Positions 45,517 to 54,955 are shown, counted from the first letter of the stretch. The stretch is DNA of 64,000 nt from Ravibacter sp964559125 (GCA_964559125.1 CAZLGW010000002.1:225856-289855), one strand, 5' to 3'. A program made the numbers and translations. The notes: a model not told the origin generated them from the letters alone.

Positions 45517-47019
45517 TTATTCTTCGTAGGCCCAGTCGATCCGATGTTTCATATCCCGTATGACAAGGCCCTGTTTCTTAAAATAAGCACGTATTTCATC
45601 AACTTTGTCGTAGCGTTTTTCAGCTTTGTATTCTTTATAAAGGTTGAGCATCCCGGTCAGGATGCTGTCGCCGGTAGTTTTTTCTTCGAGAAGCCCGAGT
45701 ATTTCATGAAAGAAATAGATGAATTTATTTTCCAGGAGCTCGTAGGTTTCCCTACCCACAGCCGAAAACCTAAGCTGCCCTGTATACAGCATATTGATAT
45801 ATTTCAGCATGTTGAACAACTGGGCTATAGCCATAGCAGTATTGATGTCGTCGTTCATGGCGTCGTAAAAGCGCCTGACCGACAGCTCGATGTCTTCCTT
45901 TACGCGAAGGTCAACTTCAACACCTTCTTCATGAATGTATTCCAGCATCTTGATGATCCGTATCCCGGAAGCCAGCTTGCGATAGCCTTTCTGGGCCGCC
46001 CGTAACGCCTCATTGGAAAAATCGAGCGTGGAGCGATAATGGCTCTGCAGCATGAAAAACCTGACGGTCATCGGGCTGAATGCCTGCTCCAGCAACGAGT
46101 GGTTGCCGGTAAAGAGCTCTCTCGGCAGGAAAGAATTGTTGAGCGACTTGGACATCTTCTGGCCATTGACGGTCAGCATATTGGAATGCATCCAGTATCG
46201 TACAGGATCTTTGCCGTGCAGTCCTTTCCCCTGGGCTATCTCACATTCGTGGTGCGGGAATTTCAGGTCCATCCCTCCTCCGTGTATGTCAAACGAATTG
46301 CCCAGGTATTTGGTGCTCATGCAGGTACATTCGAGGTGCCATCCCGGAAAACCGCGCCCCCAGGGCGAGTTCCATTGCATAATGTGCTCCGGAGCAGCCT
46401 TTTTCCAGAGGGCGAAATCGAGCGGGTTGCGCTTTTCCTCCTGCCCGTCGAGCTCCCTGGTTTCGTTTCTGAGATCTTCCAGTATCCTGCCCGAAAGCTT
46501 GCCGTATTCATTACCGAGCTCATTATAGCGGGCGATGTCAAAATATACCGATCCGTTCGATTCATAGGCAAGTCCTTTGTCTATAAAACTCTGCACTGCT
46601 TCGATCTGCTCGATCAGGTGACCCGTTGCAGTAGGCTCGATGCTGGGTGGAAGGATGTTAAATTCGGCCATTACCTCGTGGAAATCGTTGGTATACCGCT
46701 GTACGATCTCCATCGGCTCCAGCTGCTCGAGCTTGGCCATTCTCCCGATCTTGTCCTCTCCTTCGTCGCCGTCGCCCACCAGGTGTCCTACGTCGGTAAT
46801 ATTCCTGACATACCTTACCTTGTAGCCGATGTGGGTCAGGTAGCGTAGCAGGGTGTCGAAGTTGAGGAAAGTCCTGACATTGCCCAGATGGACGTTGTTA
46901 TAGACAGTCGGCCCGCACACGTACATGCCGACGTAAGGAGGATTGTATGGTTGAAAAAGCTCTTTCTTACGGGTTAGCGTATTAAATAGTACCAGCGGTT
47001 CAAAATCCTTTCCACTCAT
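45517..47019 (-). CDS. cysS: Cysteinyl-tRNA synthetase
   Basis: Charges tRNA-Cys. The 500-aa class I synthetase has YVCGPTVYNNVHLGNVRTFLNFD (zinc Cys and HIGH-like HLGN), the zinc ligands in GWHLECTCMSTKYLG, FPHHECEIAQ, and the KMSKS loop GQKMSKSLNNSFLPRELF. The C-terminal anticodon-binding helices are present, with the length as usual. A candidate -7 box lies about 91-98 bases upstream of the start. Confidence 0.97.
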   Translation of the reverse strand: MSGKDFEPLVLFNTLTRKKELFQPYNPPYVGMYVCGPTVYNNVHLGNVRTFLNFDTLLRYLTHIGYKVRYVRNITDVGHLVGDGDEGEDKIGRMAKLEQLEPMEIVQRYTNDFHEVMAEFNILPPSIEPTATGHLIEQIEAVQSFIDKGLAYESNGSVYFDIARYNELGNEYGKLSGRILEDLRNETRELDGQEEKRNPLDFALWKKAAPEHIMQWNSPWGRGFPGWHLECTCMSTKYLGNSFDIHGGGMDLKFPHHECEIAQGKGLHGKDPVRYWMHSNMLTVNGQKMSKSLNNSFLPRELFTGNHSLLEQAFSPMTVRFFMLQSHYRSTLDFSNEALRAAQKGYRKLASGIRIIKMLEYIHEEGVEVDLRVKEDIELSVRRFYDAMNDDINTAMAIAQLFNMLKYINMLYTGQLRFSAVGRETYELLENKFIYFFHEILGLLEEKTTGDSILTGMLNLYKEYKAEKRYDKVDEIRAYFKKQGLVIRDMKHRIDWAYEE

Positions 47020-47109
47020 GAAACAGTTATTTTATAGCTACTTGCCCTACAACCGGGCTAACGGCCGTTCCAGGACGGGGATTTCGGCGCCCGGTTCCTG
47101 ATGCGGATA

Positions 47110-47117
47110 CAAAAATA
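47110..47117 (-). promoter_or_regulatory. Candidate -7 box of the cysS promoter
   Basis: Read on the minus strand the site is TATTTTTG, fitting TAnnTTTG. No clear -33 TTG at normal spacing, so support is modest. The spacer 47,020-47,365 otherwise holds only the plus-strand promoter at 47,306. Confidence 0.35.
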
Positions 47118-47305
47118 GCAAAACCCGCTTTACAGCGTCGGAAATTTAAATAATCCTGCCACATCATCGCCTTTCATTTCCCTGACCGGGGTCATTTCCC
47201 GGCCGTTTTCCTTTTCGCCTTCTCTCTGAAAGAAGAGCGCCGGACAGCATCAGCCAGATTTATATCCCTGAAAACCGCCAGTTGAAAATTGCGAGTAAAT
47301 AGCCA

Positions 47306-47336
47306 TTGAAGGCAAAAAGGGCTGAGTCTAACTTTG
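47306..47336 (+). promoter_or_regulatory. Bacteroidota-type promoter of the pentapeptide-like gene
   Basis: TTG (47,306-47,308), then 20 bases, then TAACTTTG (47,329-47,336): a near-ideal TTG-N19/20-TAnnTTTG promoter. The ATG of the gene is 30 bases downstream at 47,366. Confidence 0.7.
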
Positions 47337-47365
47337 AATCAACAAAAAACAAAAAGGAAAGACTC

Positions 47366-48304
47366 ATGACTACCTCACTGGTCCGATTCCCCGTCATACT
47401 CATGGCCTGCCTCCTGGCTGCATCTTCGCTGCCGAACACCTCGTGTTCATCTTCAGGCCGGGTTGCAGAGCTGAAATCAGGTACGATCCAGGCGAAGGCC
47501 ATTACAGACCTGCTGCGAAAAGGTAGGGCCGTGGTCGTGAAAGACTGCACGGTTGAAGGAGATCTTGATTTTACAAAAGCCGGGGAGGAAGTTCCGCTGG
47601 GCGAGCAGGTAATGCAGGTTCAGATCGGCGCTCCCCTCTATTTCGAAGGCTGCCATTTTACCGGTAAGATCACCGGGATGGGCTTTGAAGGCAATGTGCC
47701 GCGTACCTGCCGCTTTCTCCACCCGGTGACCTTTCAGCAGTGCCAGGTAGACGGAGGGGCCGACTTCAGCGGCGCAGTATTCGAAAGCAACCTCAGTTTT
47801 ACCAAAAGCTATTTTGAACAGACGGTGATCCTGCAGGCTGCCAGGATATCGGGTGATTTCAGGTTTGAGGAAGCGGTTTTCAAGGAAGATTTCCTGATGC
47901 AGGAATCCGTTTTGCGCGGCGGTTTCTGGGGAAAGAACGCTACCCTGCTGGGACAGTTTTCCGTTCAGCAGTCGGATTTCTGGCAGCACGCGGTTCTGAC
48001 GGGAATTTCGGTGCACGGCTATATGGACATGAGCCTGGCCAATTTCAGGAGAGCGGCATTTTTCGGCTACGGGAAATATTATGACCGCGCAGTTTACAGC
48101 GGCGCCAGGTTTTCGGAAAGGGCCGAATGGACGCAGGCTTCCTATACGCGGAGCGTAAACCTGGACGAAACGACATTCAGCGACCTGACCGAATGGAGCG
48201 GGGTAAATATGAAGGGAGGGGTATCCATGAAAGGCGCCCGGTTTGAATACGGGAAGCCCGATATAGATGACCGGCAAATTAACGGATCACAGCTTTATAA
48301 ATAA
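47366..48304 (+). CDS. Exported pentapeptide-repeat-like protein
   Basis: The ATG at 47,366 is chosen because it follows the promoter and gives a signal sequence (MTTSLVRFPVILMACLLAASSLP); 312 aa. A lipobox-like LMAC or a Cys at TSC may make it a lipoprotein, but neither is ideal. The middle and end consist of quasi-repeats with alternating F/L at the centre (ADFSGAVFESNLSFTKSYFEQTVILQAARISGDFRFEEAVFKEDFLMQESVLRG), typical of the pentapeptide_3 right-handed beta-helix. No enzymatic residues are seen. It is 56 bases upstream of the C1 protease gene, so the two are likely one operon. Confidence 0.75.
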   Translation: MTTSLVRFPVILMACLLAASSLPNTSCSSSGRVAELKSGTIQAKAITDLLRKGRAVVVKDCTVEGDLDFTKAGEEVPLGEQVMQVQIGAPLYFEGCHFTGKITGMGFEGNVPRTCRFLHPVTFQQCQVDGGADFSGAVFESNLSFTKSYFEQTVILQAARISGDFRFEEAVFKEDFLMQESVLRGGFWGKNATLLGQFSVQQSDFWQHAVLTGISVHGYMDMSLANFRRAAFFGYGKYYDRAVYSGARFSERAEWTQASYTRSVNLDETTFSDLTEWSGVNMKGGVSMKGARFEYGKPDIDDRQINGSQLYK

Positions 48305-48360
48305 ATATTTCAAAATAAGGTTCATACCTGACAGTTCATAGCTAAAACCTTTTTACAGAC

Positions 48361-50031
48361 ATGAAAAAAACAGACGTTATGTGGAAAATTATCAGAACAG
48401 GTATGCTGGCCGGCCTCGTTTTGGGGGTGGCGGGCTGCTCGGTGGAAGACGAAGATTCGCCGGGTCCTATCATAGGAAATACGGAGTTTGCCCTGGGATG
48501 GAACGGCGAAGATAAGCCGGACGAAATTCCTTCCAATATTTACCTCGATTTCGGCAATAACACACTGCCGGCAAGGTATACGATTGAAAGCAAACTCCCG
48601 CCCATAGGCGATCAGGGACAATACGGGACCTGTGTTACCTGGGCGGCAGGCTATAACCTGAAGACATTGCTTAACGCACTGGACGGCAATTATTCGGCCA
48701 GCCAGCTTTCCGATCCGGGCAGACAGGCAAGCCCCAAGGACCTCTTCCTGGCCATACCGGCTTCGCAAAAAGGAAAAGACTGTGGAGGTACTAATTTTGA
48801 ACCGGCCTTCAGGCAACTGATCGACAGAGGGGTAGCCTCGATGAGCAGTGTGCCGTATACGGGGCTGGGCTCCTGTTCGCAATCGCCCGACCCGGGCGTA
48901 AAGCAGGAAGCGGGGAATAACAGGCTAAGCAATTTCCGGAAAATAGGGATGAGCATCAACGAGATCAAAACATACATTTCCCAAAACCGGCCGGTGGTCT
49001 TCGGAGCTAAGCTCAGCGATAATTTTATGACCTGGCGGAGCGACCAGGTATTGTCAAGTCATTCTTCCTTTGCCAACGTGGGGCAGCATGCCTACCATGC
49101 CATGGTTATTGTGGGGTACGACGACCAGAAAGGGGCGAACGGCGCGTTCAGAGTGGTCAATTCCTGGGGTACTGTCTGGGGTGACCGCGGGTTTATCTGG
49201 ATAGACTACCGCTTTATGGTGAACCCGCAATTCGGTATGATGGCTTTTATAGCCACCAACGGCGTCAGGGACGACTATAACCCGGTAGACCCGCCGGAAG
49301 AAGATGAAACGCCCGCCACCGGGCTGGATCTTATCCCCTGGAACGTCAGCGACGTAAAGAATTCAGAAACATCCGACCAACTCGACCGGGAAATGACCTA
49401 CAATGTCTATAACGTAGGATCGGAAGGAGTAATGGCCAAATCGCGCTGGAACATCTGCTATCTGTATTATAATGCTTTCGATGCCAAAGATTTCGGGATC
49501 CTGCTTTACGACGAATATACCGACCGTTACGGGAGTCCTGGAGAAAACGGGAAGCTGGAGAGCGGCGGGCATGGAATAGCCGGTAACTGGTGGAACAACG
49601 TTAACATTCCCGCAGGAAAAGGGGTAGCGGAAACGATTTTCAATACCGACAGGATCTATTGGGAATATAAAATGCCGAAAATTACCGGGTTTTATTACCT
49701 GGTGTGCGTTGCGGACGCTTTTGATGCCGTTGCCGAAACCAACGAAGCCAACAATTATCATTTCCTTACGGCAGGTTCGGGAGCTCCCGTACTGATCAAC
49801 AACGGGGTTATTTCGACCAAGCTCAGCAGCGCGAATGCAAGGACAGCCAACGCCGTTCCCAGACCGGACAGAAGGACTGCCCTCCCCCAGCCCCGCGAGT
49901 TGGGCGACGGAAAGGTTCGGAATGCATATACCCGGGAAGAAATATCGGCTATGATCACAACCCTGAAAAAAAGCGGGACGCTCCGGACGACGGTAGAGGA
50001 ATTCCAGTCGAAGAGGGGGATGAAACCGTGA
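48361..50031 (+). CDS. C1-family (papain-like) protease lipoprotein
   Basis: A 556-aa surface or periplasmic lipoprotein: lipobox GVAGC with Cys26. The papain fold has the nucleophile Cys91 in QGQYGTCVTWAAGYNLK, His246 in QHAYHAMVIVGYDD, and Asn267 in VVNSWGTVWGDRGFIW. Gln86 in GDQGQ fits the oxyanion hole, so the active site is complete. From about 315 a C-terminal CARDB-like beta domain follows (LDLIPWNVSDVKNSETSDQLDREMTYNVYNVG ... FYYLVCVADAFDAVAETNEANNYHFL). The last 60 residues are Arg/Pro/Lys-rich. It lies downstream of the pentapeptide-like gene. Confidence 0.92.
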   Translation: MKKTDVMWKIIRTGMLAGLVLGVAGCSVEDEDSPGPIIGNTEFALGWNGEDKPDEIPSNIYLDFGNNTLPARYTIESKLPPIGDQGQYGTCVTWAAGYNLKTLLNALDGNYSASQLSDPGRQASPKDLFLAIPASQKGKDCGGTNFEPAFRQLIDRGVASMSSVPYTGLGSCSQSPDPGVKQEAGNNRLSNFRKIGMSINEIKTYISQNRPVVFGAKLSDNFMTWRSDQVLSSHSSFANVGQHAYHAMVIVGYDDQKGANGAFRVVNSWGTVWGDRGFIWIDYRFMVNPQFGMMAFIATNGVRDDYNPVDPPEEDETPATGLDLIPWNVSDVKNSETSDQLDREMTYNVYNVGSEGVMAKSRWNICYLYYNAFDAKDFGILLYDEYTDRYGSPGENGKLESGGHGIAGNWWNNVNIPAGKGVAETIFNTDRIYWEYKMPKITGFYYLVCVADAFDAVAETNEANNYHFLTAGSGAPVLINNGVISTKLSSANARTANAVPRPDRRTALPQPRELGDGKVRNAYTREEISAMITTLKKSGTLRTTVEEFQSKRGMKP

Positions 50032-50053
50032 CCGGCGGGCTATATCCAACTGC

Positions 50054-50827
50054 TCAGTGTGCCGTCCAGCCGGCGTCAACCGGTACGGCAGCGCCTGAAA
50101 TATAGGGCGCTGCCGTACTGTCTGCCAAAAACAAGGCGACTGAGGCAATGGCTTCGGGGGTAATGAATTCTTTCACGGCATGCTCCTTCAGGAAAATTTT
50201 CTCAATAACTTCAGATCTGCTCATGCCATGAACCTGCATCTGTTCGGGGATCTGTTTTTCAACCAGCGGGGTCAATACATAGCCGGGACAAATGGCGTTG
50301 GCCGTGATTCCGAAAGCTCCGCCTTCCATAGCCAGCGTCTTAGTCAGTCCTGTAAGTCCGTGCTTGGCAGCCACATACGCACTTTTGAAAGGAGAGGCGA
50401 TCAGCCCGTGAGCAGAGGCGATGTTGATAATCCTGCCGTATTTCCGGCTCTTCATGGACGGGAAAAGAGCTTTGGATAAATGGAAAGCTGCATTCAGGTG
50501 AACGGCGAGCAGGTCATTCCATTTTTCTTCGGGGAAATCTTCTACCGGGCTTACGTGCTGGATACCGGCATTATTGATCAGCACTTCTATCGTACCGAAC
50601 GTTTCGAGGCCTTCCTCCACCATCTTCCTGATGCCTGCGGGGTTGCGCAGGTCGGTGCTGAAAAAGCGATGACGCACCCCGAAGGGAGCTGCGGTTTCGG
50701 CTGCGATCCGCTCGCCGTCAGGTTCCAGTCCGTTGAAGATCAAATGGTATCCCGCCCGGGCAAATTCCCTGGCAATAGTAAGCCCTATGCCGCTTGTGCT
50801 GCCTGTAATTAAAGCTGTTTTGTTCAT
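50054..50827 (-). CDS. SDR oxidoreductase, probably 3-hydroxybutyrate dehydrogenase
   Basis: A 257-aa short-chain dehydrogenase. The NAD-binding motif is ALITGSTSGIGLTIAREFARAG, then NNAGIQHVSPVEDFPEEKWNDLLAVHLNAAFHLSKAL, the catalytic Ser in IINIASAHGLIASPFKSAY and the YxxxK in YVAAKHG. The C-terminal SGAAVPVDAGWTAH and NAGIQHVSPVEDFP are characteristic of D-3-hydroxybutyrate dehydrogenases. It would interconvert 3-hydroxybutyrate and acetoacetate. It is monocistronic, convergent with the C1 protease gene. Confidence 0.9.
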   Translation of the reverse strand: MNKTALITGSTSGIGLTIAREFARAGYHLIFNGLEPDGERIAAETAAPFGVRHRFFSTDLRNPAGIRKMVEEGLETFGTIEVLINNAGIQHVSPVEDFPEEKWNDLLAVHLNAAFHLSKALFPSMKSRKYGRIINIASAHGLIASPFKSAYVAAKHGLTGLTKTLAMEGGAFGITANAICPGYVLTPLVEKQIPEQMQVHGMSRSEVIEKIFLKEHAVKEFITPEAIASVALFLADSTAAPYISGAAVPVDAGWTAH

Positions 50828-51024
50828 CCTTGCAATTATAACACAAGGTGTTCGATTTACAAGGTAAAACTATCCGTCTGTTCCTGTCCCTATACGGCGG
50901 GCGCCTGCGTTAATTTATTAACCGGCATACATTTCGTTCCCGGGGTATTTTTTCCCTAAGAAAGAAAGCATTAATTTCGGCTTCTGAAAAAAATTATACT
51001 TTCAGGTAAAAAGCAGCATACACA

Positions 51025-51963
51025 ATGCCTTGGATAAAGAAGGGAGTCATCTATAAGCCGGAAGGCGATCTGGTTCACAGCCGCACACACGCCCAGGCTC
51101 CGTTTGTTTATGAAACAGATGGGGCAGTCAGGATATATTTCTCATCCCGTGACGACAAAGTACAAACCAGGCCGACTTTTATAGAAGTCGACCCTGACGA
51201 CTTTTCGCGTGTGACATACATCCACGACAAGCCTGTCATGGGTGTAGGGCGACCCGGGGAAAACGACGAGACCGGCGTGATGCCCTCCTGGTTTGTCAAA
51301 CGGCCCGATGGAGAAATCTGGCTTTATTACACAGGATGGAACAAGGTGCCCCATACTTACCGCCTTTCTATCGGCCTTGCGGTCAGCGATGACGGCGGGC
51401 TGACTTTTCATAAAAAGTTCAGAGGCCCGGTTCTTGACCGGAATATCTACGATCCGGTGTGGGCTGCCATGCCGTCGGTGATGGTGGAAGAAGACGGTAC
51501 CTGGAGGATGTGGTACATTTCGTGCCAGAAATGGGGGTATGTCCACGGCATCCCCGAGCCCTACTACCGTTGCCACTCAGCTGTGTCGAAAGACGGTATT
51601 CACTGGGAAATAAGCGATATTCCCGCTATCGATTTTGACGACTTCCTGGATGCCGTAGGCCGGCCCAGTGTGTTGAAGGAAGACGGCATCTACAAAATGT
51701 ACTATTCATACCGCAATGCCCGGGATTACCGTTCCGATCCCCGCTTTAGCTACCGGCTGGGATATGCGGAATCGGCAGACGGGATAAACTGGGAAAGAAA
51801 AGACGGGCAGGTAGGGATCGCAAGATCTGAAAACCCGGAAGATTTTGATTTCCAGATGATGAATTACGCGCATTATTACACCAAGGGAGATAAAAAGTAC
51901 TTATTTTACAACGGAAATGGCTTCGGGGCTTCCGGTTTCGGATATGCTGTCTGGGAAGAATGA
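51025..51963 (+). CDS. Five-bladed-propeller glycosidase-like protein (GH43/GH130 type)
   Basis: A 312-aa protein without a signal peptide. The repeated short blades (VRIYFSSRDD, IWLYYTGWN, WRMWYISCQKWG, YKMYYSYRN, KYLFYNGNGF) are those of the GH32/43/130 five-bladed propeller families. Acidic residues in suitable places include VHSRTHAQAPFVYETDGA, DPVWAAMPSVMVEEDG and DAVGRPSVLKEDG. Such proteins also occur in polysaccharide-synthesis loci as glycan-modifying enzymes. The neighbouring GT2 and ABC exporter suggest a role in making or trimming an exported glycan; activity is unproven. Confidence 0.8.
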   Translation: MPWIKKGVIYKPEGDLVHSRTHAQAPFVYETDGAVRIYFSSRDDKVQTRPTFIEVDPDDFSRVTYIHDKPVMGVGRPGENDETGVMPSWFVKRPDGEIWLYYTGWNKVPHTYRLSIGLAVSDDGGLTFHKKFRGPVLDRNIYDPVWAAMPSVMVEEDGTWRMWYISCQKWGYVHGIPEPYYRCHSAVSKDGIHWEISDIPAIDFDDFLDAVGRPSVLKEDGIYKMYYSYRNARDYRSDPRFSYRLGYAESADGINWERKDGQVGIARSENPEDFDFQMMNYAHYYTKGDKKYLFYNGNGFGASGFGYAVWEE

Positions 51964-52022
51964 CATCGGGCCGGCGGGAATTGGGACGGAGTTTTAAAAA
52001 TAATTAGCGGATATTGTACCTT

Positions 52023-53000
52023 ATGCTGAAGGTTTCGGTTGCGATACTCACTTACAATCAGAAGGCATTTATCGGCCAGGCAATAGAGAGTGCGCTCAAT
52101 CAGGTTACTGATTTCCAATATGAAATACTGGTTGGCGATGATTTCTCAACCGATGGTACGAGGGAAATAATCCTAGATTACCAGAGAAGGTACCCGGACA
52201 AGATAAAACCGGTGCTCCACCCAAGAAACCTGGGGCAGAACGGCTTTTTTAATACAGTAGAAACCCTGAAGCTTGCAAAAGGGCGGTATATAGCGCACAT
52301 GGACGGGGACGACTACTGGACCGATTCTTCCAAACTGCAGATATTGGCCGATCATCTCGACGCCCATCCCGACCAGTCTGCCTGTTTTCACAATGCGCTT
52401 GTTACCCATGATGACGGGACACCCTCTTACGAGCTGAATACCCCCGACCAAAAGACGGAAGTCTCACTTAAAGACCTGATTGGAGAAGATGAGGTGTGGT
52501 TTATAGCTACCTCCGCCGTACTTTTCAAGGGCGACCTTATGTATTATCCCGAATGGTTCAGGAGATCGTCAAGCGGTGATATTCCGCGCTATATTATCCT
52601 GGCAAAACAGGGGCCGATCGGATATATTCCCCGCCTGATGTCCGTTTACAGAAAAAACAGGGGAGGGGTGAGCAATAAAGACCACTATCGTGATGCCCGT
52701 TTTCTACGGAACCGGATCATGATGTATAAGGGCATCGACAGGGAAACCAATTTTGAGTATAACAGTACGATCAAGATCAATATATCGCGGTATTATCGTA
52801 TGCTTCTGGACGCGCGGCAGTATTCCAGGAGCTATTTTCGTCGCGCCGCCCTGGCACTACAGTACCTGTGGATGAGGAAACCGGAACCCAATGAATTGCG
52901 CTATGTGTTGCGGCAGTATGTAGTTCCGGGCTGGATGATGAATATATATAGCTTTTTTGCTTTGCTTCCCCACAGGTTGAAGCAGAGTTCCGGTGATTGA
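52023..53000 (+). CDS. Family 2 glycosyltransferase
   Basis: A 325-aa GT-A fold enzyme. Start is the ATG at 52,023 (MLKVSVAILTYNQKAFIGQAIESALNQ) rather than the in-frame TTG at 52,014. The nucleotide-sugar site has VGDDFSTDGTREI and HMDGDDYWTDSSKLQ, whose DGDDYW is the DxD-like metal motif. The C-terminal region is less conserved, with no membrane helices except a weak hydrophobic patch near residue 310. It would transfer a sugar to a glycan or lipid carrier. It lies between the propeller glycosidase-like gene and the ABC exporter, 27 bases before the latter. Confidence 0.92.
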   Translation: MLKVSVAILTYNQKAFIGQAIESALNQVTDFQYEILVGDDFSTDGTREIILDYQRRYPDKIKPVLHPRNLGQNGFFNTVETLKLAKGRYIAHMDGDDYWTDSSKLQILADHLDAHPDQSACFHNALVTHDDGTPSYELNTPDQKTEVSLKDLIGEDEVWFIATSAVLFKGDLMYYPEWFRRSSSGDIPRYIILAKQGPIGYIPRLMSVYRKNRGGVSNKDHYRDARFLRNRIMMYKGIDRETNFEYNSTIKINISRYYRMLLDARQYSRSYFRRAALALQYLWMRKPEPNELRYVLRQYVVPGWMMNIYSFFALLPHRLKQSSGD

Positions 53001-53027
53001 AACCTGTCGGCAACCTATGGTTAGACA

Positions 53028-54809
53028 ATGAGTATATGGGAAGTATTTAGAAGACTCAGACCGTTCGTAGCTCCTTACCGGTCACTGATGGTTTTTGCGT
53101 TCTTACTAACCCTGACGGGCGCTCTGACTGCACAGGTCAATCCTATTGTACTTCGTTATACGGTTGACACGATAGAAAAAATGCAGCAGAAGGGCTGGGG
53201 CGTCAGCGAGGGAGCCGGTCTTCTGGCCCTGATTTCCGCTATCCTTTTTTCAAAGGAGATTATCAACTCGCTCATCGTTTTCGGACAAAGATTTTACGGG
53301 GAAAAGATCCGGATTTCTATTTCGGGCGACCTTGCCAATACTGCAGTGAGCCGGATCCTAACGTATGACCTGGGTTTTTATAGCAGTAATCTCAACGAAA
53401 AAGGCAAGCTTCAGGCGCGTATCGACCGCGGAGTGGAGTACCTGACCCGGCTTGTACAGAGCTTTTTTATAGATATTCTTCCGCTTTTCGCCAACTCGAT
53501 ATTTGCATTGGTTGTGATGTTTTCCGCCAATGTATATGTAGGGCTGGTAGCTTTGAGTATTTTACCGGTTTACTTCTGGGTGAGCTACAAGCAGGCGGGC
53601 AAGTTGTCGGGTGTAAGGCGTGTGCTGAAAGGGCAGAGGGAAGACAAGAGCAACGGGATGATTAACCTGATAGAGTCTATACAGGTTATCAAGTCGTTTG
53701 TGCGGGAGAAATACGAGGCCGACAAGCAGTTTAACGTGCAAAGGGCGCTCATGGATTCCCAGCTTAAAACCAGGCGCACCAATTTTCTCTTCGATGGCAT
53801 CAAAAGTTTTCTCGAGCAGATCGGGGTGGTGCTCATCATCATACTCACCGCTTTCCTGGTGCTGGACCAGCAGATGTCGATAGGCGCGATTATGTTCCAT
53901 ATCCTGTTGTTCAACAACGTTTCGGCGCCCATCAGGCAGTTGCACAGGATCTATGATGAAATGAATGACGCACTGACTTACTCTGAAAGTTTTTTCGCCG
54001 TGCTGGACGCGAACGGGGCTGTGGAAAAAAGCGGTAACTACGGGCCCGGCAAAATTGAAGGGGATTACCTGCTGAAGAACGTGTTCTTTACCTATCCCAA
54101 TGGGAACAAAGCGTTGTTTGATGTTTCCATGGCGATCCGTAAAAACCAGACGACTGCCCTGGTCGGACTTTCCGGTGCGGGAAAAAGCACGCTGATCAAC
54201 CTGCTGACGAGGTTTTATCTGCCCGATTCGGGAACGCTGCTGCTCGACGGCAAGCCTATTGCCGACTTCGACCTGCCCTACCTCAGGGACAACCTCGGTA
54301 TGGTATTCCAGAAAAACCACATTTTTAAAGGGTCGATCGAGGAAAATATAAGGTACGGTAAAATGGATGCTACCATGGACCAGATCCGGGAAGCAGCGCG
54401 GAAGGCCTATCTTCATGACCAGGTAATGGCGCTGCCCATGCAATACGAGTCGGACGCGCAGCTCCTTTCGGGCGGACAGCAGCAACGGATAGCCATAGCA
54501 AGGCTCTTTCTTAAGAACCCGCCTATTATATTCCTTGATGAACCAACAGCCAGCCTTGATGCAATTGCCACTGAGCAGATCAAAAACAGCCTTGATGCTA
54601 TCAAAGAAGGGCGTACGGTGGTGATTATTTCGCACAGCCTGTCGCAGATCATCGATTCCGACCAGATTTACGTCATGGAAAACGGCCGGGTAGCCGAATA
54701 TGGCACACACCAATCGCTCTATGAGCTGAACGGCGTATACCGGCGTATATTTGAAGCCTCTGCCAGAAGCCTTAATCTTGATAAAATGCTCGAATCGCTG
54801 AGGAAGTGA
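53028..54809 (+). CDS. ABC exporter, fused permease-ATPase (MsbA/ABCB type)
   Basis: A 593-aa half-transporter. The N-terminal six-helix membrane domain (about 1-320) is followed by a nucleotide-binding domain with Walker A GLSGAGKST, Q-loop GMVFQKNHIFKGSIEENI, signature LLSGGQQQRIAIARLFL, Walker B PPIIFLDEPTASLDA and H-loop VIISHSLSQI. It works as a homodimer, exporting lipids, glycans or peptides. Because it follows a glycosyltransferase, export of a glycolipid or polysaccharide precursor is a reasonable inference. The last residues extend into the repeat-rich spacer. Confidence 0.94.
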   Translation: MSIWEVFRRLRPFVAPYRSLMVFAFLLTLTGALTAQVNPIVLRYTVDTIEKMQQKGWGVSEGAGLLALISAILFSKEIINSLIVFGQRFYGEKIRISISGDLANTAVSRILTYDLGFYSSNLNEKGKLQARIDRGVEYLTRLVQSFFIDILPLFANSIFALVVMFSANVYVGLVALSILPVYFWVSYKQAGKLSGVRRVLKGQREDKSNGMINLIESIQVIKSFVREKYEADKQFNVQRALMDSQLKTRRTNFLFDGIKSFLEQIGVVLIIILTAFLVLDQQMSIGAIMFHILLFNNVSAPIRQLHRIYDEMNDALTYSESFFAVLDANGAVEKSGNYGPGKIEGDYLLKNVFFTYPNGNKALFDVSMAIRKNQTTALVGLSGAGKSTLINLLTRFYLPDSGTLLLDGKPIADFDLPYLRDNLGMVFQKNHIFKGSIEENIRYGKMDATMDQIREAARKAYLHDQVMALPMQYESDAQLLSGGQQQRIAIARLFLKNPPIIFLDEPTASLDAIATEQIKNSLDAIKEGRTVVIISHSLSQIIDSDQIYVMENGRVAEYGTHQSLYELNGVYRRIFEASARSLNLDKMLESLRK

Positions 54810-54810
54810 C

Positions 54811-54870
54811 CTCACCCCCGGCCCCTCTCCTGGTCCCTGAGCTTGTCGAAGGGAGGAGAGGGGGGCGTTC
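54811..54870. repeat. GC-rich composite inverted repeat
   Basis: CCCCTCTCCT (54,822-54,831) pairs with AGGAGAGGGG (54,854-54,863). The loop contains CCTGAGCTTGTCGAAGG, a word typical of widely dispersed bacterial repeats. It begins directly after the ABC exporter stop and is followed by 86 bases before the VOC gene. Confidence 0.65.
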
Positions 54871-54955
54871 TAAAAGAATTGGGGGTATTGTTAAATGGAT
54901 TACGGTTTCAAAGAAGCTGGTTCCTGAGAGTTATACCGCAAATCTGATATCTCCT

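Noticed and set aside
53562..54815. A 417-codon minus-strand frame opposite the ABC exporter
   Set aside because: It is the antisense of a well-conserved ABC exporter gene; the translation has no family features and reflects codon bias of the real gene.
54806..54955. N-terminal extension of the VOC protein
   Set aside because: The codons derive from the GC-rich repeat (translation LVPELVEGRRG) and precede a perfect VOC start at 54,956.
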